Shown here: piece after piece, positions 1 to 9,727 of the stretch
Layout of the letters: each line of letters begins with the position of its first letter
Position numbering within the stretch: position 1 is the first letter of the stretch
Assembly (NCBI GenBank): GCA_024220525.1
Contig: JAMYWO010000594.1
Span: 1 to 15,094, forward strand
Length of the DNA: 15,094 nt
From: Cochliopodium minus
Lineage: Eukaryota > Discosea > Himatismenida > Cochliopodiidae
Direction: 5' to 3'
Position numbers and translations under genes: made by a program
The notes under the pieces: generated by a model
Told to the model about the DNA's origin: nothing
Seen by the model: only the letters and a program-made list of their open reading frames with translations
Database searches by the model: none

Positions 1-69
1 AAATAAAAAATAAAAAATAAAAAATAAAAAATAAAAAATAAAAAATAAAAAATAAAAAATAAAAAATAA
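1..69. repeat. AAATAAA heptanucleotide microsatellite
   Basis: A T recurs every seven bases (positions 4, 11, 18 and so on to 67) in an otherwise all-A stretch, giving almost ten copies of AAATAAA. The run reaches the left edge and may continue outside. The following bases (70-185) are irregular A/T sequence of the same composition. On the minus strand this lies in what is probably an intron or the 3' flank of the CLU-family gene. Confidence 0.9.
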
Positions 70-188
70 TTAAAAATATAAATAAACAATAAAAATAATA
101 AACAATAAAAAATAAAAATAAAATAAAAACAAAAAGTTAAATATTAAAAAATAAAAAAATAAGTATTTAAAAAAATAAATTTTTTTAC

Positions 189-3100
189 TTGTTCGTTAGA
201 TGGTTTGTGTATTGCTTTGTAAGATTGAAAAACAGGAGCGTTTTTGTCTTTGGGATCAATAGATTGCTTTTCTATCAAAGAGTCGATCTCATAGTCAGTG
301 AACTTTGAAGAAAATTTCGTGTATTTTTCGACATTGATACGAGGTGATAAAGATTTGACACCTTTAATAAAATAAAAAAATTTTAAAAATTTTTAATCTC
401 TTTTTGATAGAATTTTAATATTAAAATAATATTTAAATATTTTTTAAATGTATTATTATTTACGTTTTATTTAAATATTTTTGTATTTTTTATTTTTTTG
501 ATTACATAATTTAATATTTATTTTTACATTTTTTTATTATCTCTTTTCTTTTATTTATTTTTTTTATTTTTTTTTTGATTTTTATTGAAATTTTCTTTTA
601 TTTATGAATATTTTTTAAATAATATTATTTATTTTTATTTTTACCAAGAGGATAAGTCACAGAATTTTTTGGAGAAAGGGGCATTTCCCAGTAAATATAT
701 TCCCCAACAAGAAAATTGTAAACATTCGGATCCAAGGCTTTGTTCTTGGAAATGATGAGCTCCACAAGAGTTTTTTTGTACGAAACGTTGTTGGGCGGAA
801 ATAATCGATCTTTATTGGACAAAAACAAATTGTTTGTTTGAATAGCTGCTTTGTAGTATAATCTAAAGTGAACTCCCATGTCATCTTTATCAAAAAACTT
901 TGTACTATAAAAAAATTTTTAATAATTTAATTTGATTTTGATTTTAATTTTGATATTAACTTTGATTTTAATTTTAATTTTAAATTTGATTTAATTTAAA
1001 TTTAATTTAATTTAAATTTAATTTAATTTTAATTAATTTAATACAATTATTTTTATTTTATTTTTAATTTTATATTTTTTTAATTTCTTTTTGTGTTTAC
1101 TTCTCTTTTGGGTTTGTGTGAAGTCTAATTAAAAACTCTAAAAGAGACAAATGTAAAGAAACAAAACTTTCATCCATAGGCGTATTTTTGCTCTTAGTTT
1201 TTTCTAAATTGAAAATAAATTTTAAAAATATTTTGAAATGAAAAACTTTAAAAAAAATATTTAAATAAATTAAAAAAAAAAAAATATTTAAATAATATTG
1301 AAAAAAATAATATTGAAAAAAATACTTTTAAACCAATTTTCTAAAGATTCAAATTTCCATCTCAATAAATGAAGATTAGTGAGACAGTTTTGCAAATCCT
1401 CGTTAAAAATTTGTTGATTGAAAAGATGGTTGTACTGAGGATACAAATAAGAAACCACTTTGGAAGCGTTGATTTGTTGGTTCTCCAAAAAATCCAAATT
1501 TAATCCGAAGAGAGTGTTGAAAATGGACGGGTTTTTCGATAATTCTTCGAATGATTTTTCAAAGTTGTCCATTGAATTGAACTTTTCTTTTTGGTTAACA
1601 TTTTGCTTTTGTAAAGTATCTAAAAAAATTAATTAATTAATTAAATGATAAATTTTAAAAAATTAATCATATAATAAAAATAAAGATTGTTAAATATGCC
1701 GAAATCAAAATGTAAAAATTTTATTAAATAATGATAAACAAACTTTAAATAATAAATAATGACAAATAAATTTTAAATGAAAAAATTTTTAACCCAAGTA
1801 CAGTAATTCACCTAACAAATTAAATTTCTCGTAACTTTGGTCTATAAACTTGGATTTGGAAGTTTCTATGATGATGGAGGCCTTCTCGAGAAGACTGATG
1901 GCTTTTGGAATAAAATTGGGACAACTGTGATAAGTGTTACTTCCATTATAAGTATAATGGTTGTTATAATTGTCAGAGTTGTAATTATTATTATTATTAT
2001 TGTTATTATTATTATTATTATTGTTATTTAAATTATTTTTGGTATTAAAAACGTTTTTATGATTTCCATTTTTACTGTTAAAACTATTTTTTAAATTGTT
2101 TATGTTGATTTCATAATTTTTCTCTTCTGAATTTTCTCCAGTGTGAGGAAAGATGGAGGTGGAAAACTTTGCTTTTTCGTAGTCCAGGTACACTTTGGCC
2201 AGCTCCATCATTAAAGGCAAGTTGGTTGTGCTCTTATTGATTGCAGATTCCAAATGTTCTATCGCTTGAATAATGATTCTGTTTCTAACCTAAAATGATA
2301 AAAATATAAAAAATTTTAGATATTTTTATTGAGAATTTTTTTTAATTAAAAAAATAAATAAAAATAAAAAAATGTTCACATTTGATTTGATTGGCAACTT
2401 TTGTGCTCTCAAAAAATTGATTTTCCCTTCAAATTCATCCTTGATGGCCATTCTTTTATTAAAATAAATTTTAAAAATATAAAAAAAATAACAAGTTAAA
2501 AATTTCCAAAAATAAATTTGGGAAATTAAAAATAATTCATAGAAAAAACAAGTTACGATTTAATTTTGGGCTCAAGAGGAAGTAAATCATAATCAGTGAA
2601 AATAAAGTTCTCAGGATACTTGGAATAATCCTCAAGAGAAGTTCTCTTAATGCGGATCTCCGAGTCCGCAAAGCGAAGCAACAAAAGGCGTCTGGAAATG
2701 AACTTTCTCAAGTCAATCTTCTCCTTTTCTTTCTTGCTGAGAGAATCCAACCCAAATTTCTTCAAAACCAAATCTTTAACATTTTCTATTTCGGGTAAAT
2801 CTTTGTCATTCAAATTGGTTAAAGAGCTGTCTGTCCAATTTAAGAAAATATCACTTTCTTGGGGGTTTACGATGGAGTGGAGGAGAGAAAGAGCGAGCTT
2901 TCGGGCGTTGGACTCTGCAAAGTTTTTGTTTTGGATGAGTTTGGAACATTCGATTCTGAACTTTACTTTGAGCACTCTGTACGACATTTCTGTCAGAAAT
3001 AAAAGTCTTGGAACTCCTTCAATCAAATAAGATCTTATCAATCCCAAGTGCCTAAAGTTTATTCCTTGCTAAAAATAAATTGCGAATAAAAAAATATTTT

Positions 3101-4994
3101 TTTTAGAAAAGATTAATCTATTTTTGTTTCAAATAAAAAATTTCTTTACCCTTCATTTTAACGAGTTGGTTAATTTTCTTTTCCCATAATAAAATTTTTT
3201 TAAAAAAAAAAGTAAAATTACCTGTGAATATCTTGTAAAACGATTTTAAAATTTTCATGAAGCATATCCATTTGTTCAATGGTCTGCTTTTTGATCAGAT
3301 TGAAACTTTCAGTCCATTTCAATTTAAAATTGTTTGCAAACTGTCCTATTTTCTTGACCAAAAAAATGGTGGCTAGTCTCGTTTTTTCATTCGCACTATT
3401 GCAAGATTCTACCTTTGCTCTCTGCAAAAACTTTGTGTTGCTGTCAGAAATCAGTGCTCCTGCAAATTCTTGAACTAATTCTGGTCTGAGGAGATAGAAA
3501 AAACATGAATTCTTAAAACTTTTAAAGGTCAACTTATCATATTCTGGAGGCATTGTTCTAAATGAATTTTTGAATCAAATTTTTATTTAAATTTTTAAAA
3601 ATTATTTTTTTTTGTTTCAAATTTTTTTTTATTTTTTAAATTTAAAATTAAAAAAATTTACCTGCTTACATCAAGAAGATAATACTTGTTGTCTGATCCA
3701 ATCCACCCTTCTAAATCTAGAGGTCCATAATAATTTTTACCGTTCAACAAAGTTAAGTACCCCAACCCCAAGTCCACACATTTATTTTTCATCAACTCAT
3801 TGAAATTCGAGTCTGACAGTAAAACTTCCTTTCCTTTTATTCCATAAATCTGTTTTCTAAACATAATATAATGTGATATAAAACAAAATATTTATTTTAA
3901 TTATAATATATTATTATTTAAAATTATTTATTTTAAATTTTTTCCTTTTTATCTTAAATTTAAATTTATTTTAAATTTATTTTAAATTTAAATTTTTAAC
4001 TTTATTTTTGTATTAAATTTATTTAAATCGAATATTTTAAAATTAATTTATTTATTTTAATTTTATTTAAATTGAACATTTAAATTTACTTATTTTATTA
4101 TTTCTTTAAACCTTTTTTTATTTTTACTTTACTTTATTTCTTTTTACCCTTCTTTTATTGGAAGATAACTCATTGCAATTAATCTATATCCTCTGTAATC
4201 AATCAAAACTTGCAAAGGATACGCTATTTTCGTGTCGGTATGATCCATAGATCCCATCCAAACATTGAGATGTTTCAGTTCATTTCCCGCTGATTTGATA
4301 GCCAAATGATTGGCACACTTGTCACCTCCAAACAGATATATTTTTTCTCCATCTTTAAAATATTGTGGGTATTAAATGAAAATTTATTTAATAAAAATAT
4401 ATCTTGTAGAATAGGAATATTGAATTAGTTTAGTTATTCCTAAATTTAATTGTGATCTTCAATGAAAAAAAATTTTATAATATTTTATTTTTATATTTCC
4501 AAGATTTACTCTTGTCCAATTCCTTATCCTCTGCAAATTTTATAAATATCCCTCCTATCAAAAATTTCTGTCCTCTATAAAAATTATTTGCATTGTTTAA
4601 GAGATTGAAGATATAAAAAATTTATTTACCCATGCAATCCTAGATTGTTGATTTTATACTTATCAAAGATCTTTTCATTCTGTGATATATCATTCACTAT
4701 AGAAATTGCATAATTCTTTGCAATAATTTCGAAATCCTTGATTATATCCAATACTTTCTCATATCTTTGCAAAGGATCATCTTTATCATTCTCCAATGCT
4801 TCTAGATATTTCTGTGCCCAATTATATTGGGAGTTGTTTTTGTTTTTTTTCTTCTGTTTGATGAATTCCTCAAAATTTTTGAATTGATTGGGTGGAGGTG
4901 ATAAAACAGTATTGGATAGATCAATAATTTCATTCGTATTGAATTCTCCTATACTCTCAAAATCAACATATTCTTCTGAAGTAGATTGTCTCAT
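189..4994 (-). CDS. CLU-domain (clustered mitochondria / eIF3-associated) family protein, 13 exons, 3' end outside window
   Basis: Exons by eye: 4994-4630, 4574-4510, 4352-4148, 3856-3662, 3557-3222, 3177-3150, 3068-2557, 2452-2380, 2289-1794, 1619-1326, 1203-1101, 904-645, 361-189; about 1,035 codons. The last ends at a good donor, so the gene probably continues left. The start follows nine A's with an in-frame TAA just upstream. Family signatures in order: a W-initiated helix near residue 59, DYRGYRLIAMSYLPI (~190-205), EGWIGSDNKYYLLDVSR then MPPE (~260-287), LRPELV (~300), GINFRHLG (~400), and a helical, possibly TPR-like tail with a poly-Asn insert (~680). CLU proteins are cytosolic and in other eukaryotes bind mRNAs for mitochondrial proteins and control mitochondrial distribution. 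Here the usual N-terminal CLU_N (ubiquitin-like) region is absent. Exon phases agree throughout, but the 28-base exon 3177-3150 carries an in-frame TGA in the phase-consistent reading. Family assignment is strong; exact splice sites are less certain. Confidence 0.85.
925..1045. repeat. TTTAAT/TTTGAT low-complexity tract inside an intron
   Basis: Short T3-A2-T and T3-GA-T units alternate irregularly across the intron between the exons ending at 1101 and starting at 904. Similar A/T tracts occur at about 3950-4090 and 6655-6725, also in introns. I see no structure or coding potential in it. Confidence 0.6.
1984..2030 (-). repeat. Trinucleotide repeat encoding a poly-asparagine run
   Basis: On the plus strand this is a run of ATT/GTT triplets. 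On the minus strand, within a CLU-gene exon, it reads AAT/AAC and gives about 15 consecutive Asn residues. The flanks are also rich in N, K, Y and S, so the insert is probably a disordered loop between helical repeats. Asn runs of this kind are common in AT-rich amoebae. Confidence 0.9.
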
Positions 4995-5457
4995 TTTTTT
5001 TTTAAACTCAAATTATTATTTCTTCAACTTTTATTTTGAAAGCAAAATAGATATTTTTCTAACTGAATTCACTTAATTGGAAGCAAGTTTTGAGTTTTTG
5101 AATGGAAATTTTGGAAATTCTGATAAAAAAAGAAAAAAGAAAAAATAAATTTAATCTTAAGGATTTCTAAAACGACATCACACTAGGTTCAAATTTTAGG
5201 TTTTTTAAACTTTAAAGAAAGTTTGAATCCATTTTTTTGAATGTGAAGATTTTTCAAATAGAGTTAGTAAATTTAGATTTTAGAACAATGAATAACATGG
5301 GTACAATTCTTCTTAGTTTCAAAAAGTTGATTTGAGATTTTTTTTATTTTTTCCTTTAAATTTAAATTTCAATATAAAGATAAAAAATTCGAGACCAGAT
5401 TTCTTCTCGAACATATAAAGATAAAAGAAGATTTGCAAAATATAAGATCGATTAAAA
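4995..5457. promoter_or_regulatory. Divergent intergenic promoter region between the CLU-family and membrane-protein genes
   Basis: These 463 bases separate two genes transcribed away from each other, so they should hold both promoters. No coding exon is visible. The sequence is A/T-rich with scattered G/C islands. It includes a seven-base inverted repeat AAACTTT (5207-5213) / AAAGTTT (5218-5224), and the 5372-5426 element listed separately. An A-run directly precedes the CLU start codon. Confidence 0.6.
5372..5426 (+). promoter_or_regulatory. Palindrome flanked by 14-base TATA-like direct repeats upstream of the membrane-protein gene
   Basis: The direct repeat ATATAAAGATAAAA occurs at 5372-5385 and again, identically, at 5413-5426. 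Between the copies is an inverted repeat, TTCGAGA (5388-5394) and TCTCGAA (5405-5411), with a ten-base spacer. The second repeat ends 31 bases before the start codon at 5458. The arrangement fits a core promoter with a dimer-binding operator-like site, but that role is inferred from position and symmetry only. Confidence 0.4.
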
Positions 5458-7446
5458 ATGAATAAAGGAAAAATACTTTCTTTTGCATTGTTGGGAATAT
5501 TCATCCTATTCTTACTGGCAAATACGGGATTGTATATTTATGTTACGGTAACAGGCAGCGATGGATTATGCGAAGGGAGATTAAATATCTTCTTGGTGAT
5601 ATTTCAGGTAATAAATAAGAAATATAGAAAATATTTATTTCTTCTTACTTTTCTTTTACTTTGCATTCGTTTATAAAATATATTTCAAGGTATTGGTTAT
5701 TATAATCACTATTGCTCTTTTATGGAAAGGTATAAAACAAATCCATTTAACTCCTTATTTTAGAGATATCCTCAAAAATAATTATTTTTTTTTTTTTCAT
5801 TCTACGAATTGCAGCATTTGATTCCAAAGCTACAAATGAATTTACATTATCACTTCCATCATTCCTATTCATGTTTAGCTCATCATGCCTGATAATTTTA
5901 TCCTCAATCTATATAATAGTGATAATATACAATAGAGGACAACATTCGTTCACACAATGCCTTCCATCGTTGTTAGAAAGAGCAACAACAATTATAGATA
6001 TAGTTCTACAAATGATGTTGTTGATTCTGGTTCCATCCTTTGTATGGGTACCCAAAAATTCAGTTTATTGGTAAAATTGTTTCAATCATTCTTAATTTAC
6101 ACAATAAATTCTCAACATATTTAATTAATTAATTTATTCAAATCTTATTTCAATCTAATTTTAAATATCCTTTTCTTTTAGGTACATTTACATTTGTCTC
6201 GTTTTGGGAAATTTATACTGGTCTGTATTTGATATATGGTAAAAAAAATTTAAAGATGTTTTTAAAAGAAAAAAATAATTAAATATTTAAACACAAAAAA
6301 AAAAATTAAAAAAATAAAAATAAAAGGAACTTTGCAACGATTTGGTCAGAGGGATACATTTTTGATTATTTAAAAGAAAAAAATCCTACAATAGGAAATA
6401 TTTACAAACTACTCATCTTCCCCCTTGCGGTAACTTTTAGACTTGATTCTTTTGTGAGATTATGTCATAAACACCCAACCATCGATTTTGCGGAACAAAC
6501 GTTTATTACAGGACAAACTGAATCTGAAAACGAAGATAGTATTGATGATAAAAAATTCACATATGTAAATAGTGAAAATGCTCCTCTTTTATCTGGTAAA
6601 TTAGTTTTTAAAAAAAAAAATATATTATATTCAAATGAATAAAAAGTAATTTTAAACTTTTTTTAATTTTTAAATTTTATTTAATTTTATTTTAATTCAA
6701 ATTTAATTTTGATTTTAATTTTATAGGATATCCTGAACAAAAATTTGATAAAATAACATTGGTAGTCACTTTTTTGTTGTTCATTTATGTTTTCATGAAC
6801 GCTACATTAGGGCTAATGTGGGTTGTAAATTGGAACAACATAAGTTTTGTAATGGGATCACAAGTTTTTATTGCCGTTTTGTCTATCTTTATGCTTGTCT
6901 CTCCTGGAAAATTTGGCCTAAAAAGAAAATTGGGATTCACTGTCAGACCTGAAGAAGATGCACAAGTCAGTTTTTATGAATATAACTGGCAAAGTGCTCT
7001 TATTTCTGTTTCTTTTTTAGTTTTTCTTGCTTTCGAGATTGCCATTTATTTTGTTGTAAAAAAATTTTTTTTTTATTTATTTTTAAAAGAAAGCTATTTG
7101 ATTATTTTACTCATTTTAGTATAATCTGGATAACACAACAAATCTGGTTTACGAAATTTTCAGGGTGATTAGTTTTGCCATCGCAAATTCTTGCCAAGTT
7201 CTTGTTTTCGTGACCACCCAATGTGTAATGTCTACCAAATATAGTTATTGTTTGTCTCTTATTTATGGAGCTTTTAATTTATGTTTGTGGGTCTACGAAG
7301 TTTTCAATGTTGGTCTTGTCACTGGCAATTTTAGATCATATTTTAGAATCTTATTGCCTTTTACCATGTTGTACAGATTTCATTGCTTGTTAAGATCAAG
7401 ATCTCATTTTTTTCTTAACAAAGGTTTGTTATCTAAAATGAATTAA
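5458..7446 (+). CDS. Multi-pass membrane protein, about 10 TM segments in two homologous-looking halves
   Basis: Seven exons join in phase: 5458-5607, 5690-5729, 5815-6070, 6182-6238, 6327-6595, 6727-7055, 7120-7446, giving 475 residues and a TAA stop. Every donor is GTAA or GTAT and every acceptor TAG, CAG or AAG. Hydrophobic segments lie near residues 6-29, 41-64, 75-103, 118-142, 149-170, then after an acidic polar loop (about 210-260) near 268-290, 296-316, 343-366, 382-405 and 412-432. The halves resemble each other: GNLYWSVFDIWN in the first matches FNLCLWVYEVFN in the second, and each is followed by a similar amphipathic stretch (KLLIFPLAVTFRL; RILLPFTMLYRF). I do not recognise the family. 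A transporter, receptor-like or structural membrane role is possible, and there is no catalytic motif. The exon structure is well supported; the function is unknown. Confidence 0.8.
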
Positions 7447-7673
7447 AAAAAATTTGTTATATTAAAGATTTATTTAATTTTAATATTTCTTTTCCATTCA
7501 AAATTTATATTTCTTCTAATTATTTGAAAATCAAAATGTATAAAATAAAAAAATAAAATTTTTTTATTCATCTGCTCTACTCATCACCATTCTTGTTCAA
7601 AATTGACTGAATTAAATTTAAAATAAAATATATATAAAAAAAATAAAAAGATTATTAAACAAGTAAAAAAAAA

Positions 7674-8796
7674 ATGAACGAGATTCAATGTCCAAACTGT
7701 AAAACAAATGAAGAGGTGAAAAAGAAAAACATTTTGCAATTGCATTTGCTTTTTAAATTATACAAACAGATACTAACAAAATAACAAAAAAAAAAAAAAA
7801 AAATGTTATAACGAAAAATAGCAAGCAAACAAATTGCAATTTTCTTTGATGGAGAAGAATAAAGAGATAATGAAGATGAGGGTAACTTTCAAGAGAGCAT
7901 TCGATGAAAAAAGCAATATGTGCACAGAGATGTTGAGATCTAATACTCGCCTCCAAAAAGCAGTGAATGATTCGACCAAAATGATAAATAAGCTTCTGGA
8001 TGAAAAGAATGAATACCTCGATATCTCCAAAGATCACAATAACATCAAGGCCCAAAACGAAATACTCCAAAATATGTTGAGAGAAAAAATGGCGCCAAAA
8101 AGAATTCCATTGAAAGAGATCTATAGGGCAACAGGGAAGGAAAATGAAGATCCTAATCTCGCATATGATGGGGATGTAGATTCTTACACGCATGATGGAG
8201 AGGAGCAATTCGAAATCTACCATGATCAATCCTACATGGGATACAACATGGAGCCTAATCACTATTTGAACGGACTCAACAGCATAGAGGAAGATGATGA
8301 GGATGATAAAGCGGAGAGAATCGTGGTAAATGAGAAAAAGATGTACAACAACCTCCATCAAAAGAAGAAGGACATCCATCACATGCACAATCAGGAATTG
8401 TACAATAGGGAGATGATGGAAAATCCTGTGGATTTCAAATCTCCTGAAGAGAAATCTCACAAGAAAAAGAACAAGAAAAAGAATTCTTTATCCAACAAAA
8501 CAAAGAAGCCCCTCCAACAACAAAGCCCCAAGAAGACCACGATCAAACCCTCCCTCTACCATTGTTTTCCTCCTTCATCCATCAACAATCCCAGCATCAG
8601 CCAACACTCTCCATCCAATAACATTGTGAGCCCCAAGAAAACTGGCATCTTTGCTAATCCTTTCACTGCTAACAATCCTAGCACTCCCATCCCCAAATAT
8701 CAATACAATGAACCCTTCCAATACAAAAGACATTCTCCCATTGATAACATGGGAAGCCCATTGAAGAGAATGAAAGAAAAGAGATCAATTTTTTAA
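7674..8796 (+). CDS. Coiled-coil protein with N-terminal CPNC, KEN-box-like motif and S/T-P-basic sites; function unknown
   Basis: Two exons, 7674-7715 and 7822-8796, join in phase 0 and give 338 residues ending in TAA. The start follows an A-run, as in neighbouring genes. The protein opens with MNEIQCPNC, a lone CxxC pair. A strongly charged heptad-like coiled coil follows (about residues 18-100), then RIPLKEIYRATGKENEDP, which contains an RxxL and a KEN tripeptide. An acidic segment with DDEDD comes next, then a Lys-rich patch (KKKNKKK) and a Ser/Pro/Asn-rich tail with SPKKT twice, TPIPK and SPLKR, ending in a basic cluster KRMKEKR. KEN and RxxL are destruction motifs recognised by APC/C in known cell-cycle proteins, and S-P-x-K/R is the CDK consensus. 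A nuclear, cell-cycle-regulated protein is therefore a reasonable inference, but I recognise no named family. The last exon is G/C-richer than nearby intron-bearing genes. Confidence 0.85.
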
Positions 8797-8952
8797 ATAG
8801 GAAAATTATTCTTCTTTTTTAACATTAAACTTGTTCCAGAATATCCACTTTTCCTTTAAAATTTATTTTACGAATTCTTTTTTTATTCTCAAATTTTAAT
8901 TAATTTATCCTTTTATCCTTTAGATAATGGAATGTGAATAGTTGATAAAATA

Positions 8953-8986
8953 CTCAATTCTCAACAGTATTAATCAATTAATTGAG
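8953..8986. repeat. Seven-base inverted repeat CTCAATT/AATTGAG
   Basis: CTCAATT at 8953-8959 is perfectly complementary to AATTGAG at 8980-8986, with a 20-base loop. It lies just upstream of a stronger hairpin and may be part of the same structured transcript. Taken alone it could be chance in this AT-rich sequence. Confidence 0.4.
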
Positions 8987-9011
8987 GATATATTAACTTG
9001 GATTTCCTGTG

Positions 9012-9057
9012 TCATTGAAAGTAAACTATACCATATATTTCCTTTTCCTTTCAATGA
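9012..9057. repeat. Perfect ten-base inverted repeat (hairpin)
   Basis: TCATTGAAAG (9012-9021) and CTTTCAATGA (9048-9057) are exact reverse complements around a 26-base loop. A related TCATTTTGAAAG follows at about 9083-9094. The stem is too G/C-containing to be a by-product of A/T runs. It lies about 55 bases upstream of hairpin RNA candidate A, so it could be part of the same RNA, a terminator for the upstream gene, or a protein-binding site. Confidence 0.55.
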
Positions 9058-9111
9058 TATAAATTTATTTGTAAAATAAATATCATTTTGAAAGAAAAAA
9101 AGGTTAATTTT

Positions 9112-9162
9112 TGCATATAAGTGGGTTAAAATCAATAAATAACAATAACCAAAACATATGCA
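9112..9162 (+). ncRNA. Candidate small hairpin RNA, copy A
   Basis: The closing stem is TGCATAT (9112-9118) with ATATGCA (9156-9162), seven perfect pairs. Inside it are the linker AA, the motif GTGGG, an inner stem GGTTA/TAACC, and the 3' linker AAAAC. The same order recurs in copies B, C and D further right. A ten-base T-run at 9197-9206 could end a Pol III transcript that includes this element. This copy lacks the clear upstream block shared by C and D. Strand is inferred from the T-run and the other copies. No known RNA family was recognised with certainty. Confidence 0.5.
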
Positions 9163-9727
9163 GTTTAATAAGAAGTAAGGTATAGATAAAATTCTATTTT
9201 TTTTTTATTTTTATAATTTTTATATTTATTAGTTTAACAGATAAAACTCGGAATCGAAGATTATTGCTCTTATTGATTAATAGATGTGTTTCATGAGTAA
9301 AGTGAAAATATAAAAATATTCAATATAAATTCTTATATTTTTAATTTTAAATTTTTATAAATTAATTTTTTTAAAAAATCGGAGGAGGAAAACTTACAAT
9401 TTCATTCACAGAGATCCGACTACTAAATGTCTAATTATAAATTAACCTCTTTTAAAATTATTAAGAATCTGGTGGAAAATGGAAGTATTAAAAACTGTTT
9501 TTTTTTTTTGAAAAGAATCCGTAAATTGGAATTCAAATAAAATTTGGAAAATAAGGAATACATCTATATAATAAGATAGTGAACATCTAAAAATTTTATC
9601 TATAAAAGAAATAATAAAAAAAAAAAAAAAACTCATTTTTATTTTTAAAGGATCTTAAATAATAAAAGTATAAATCTTAAAGGGGAAAAAAAAATTCAAG
9701 AAATATAAGAATAGAAGCAAAATAAGA

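Larger units (their letters stand above)
8797..9727. other. Gene-free stretch of 931 bases with several hairpins
   Basis: No convincing exon is visible on either strand. The first part is probably the 3' UTR and terminator of the coiled-coil gene. From about 8930 the composition becomes less monotonous, with three successive inverted repeats (8953-8986, 9012-9057, 9112-9162) followed by a ten-base T-run at 9197-9206. A weaker TCGGA/TCCGA pair lies at 9379-9383 and 9415-9419. The last 200 bases are A-rich and presumably hold the promoter and leader of the glycosyltransferase-like gene. Confidence 0.6.

Noticed and set aside
2650-3030. 126-codon open frame on the plus strand
   Set aside because: It lies opposite a CLU-family exon whose minus-strand protein matches the family.
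3150-3177. General reassignment of TGA to an amino acid
   Set aside because: TGA ends three other genes in the window and tryptophan is encoded by TGG throughout; a local indel is simpler.
4365-4385. GTGGGTATTAAATG as a fifth hairpin copy
   Set aside because: No closing or inner stem can be formed around it; it lies at an intron edge of the CLU-family gene.
7753-8460. 235-codon open frame on the minus strand
   Set aside because: It is antisense to the coiled-coil gene; its Phe/Leu/Ile-rich product is the mirror of Lys/Glu/Asn codons, and it has no splice or start context.
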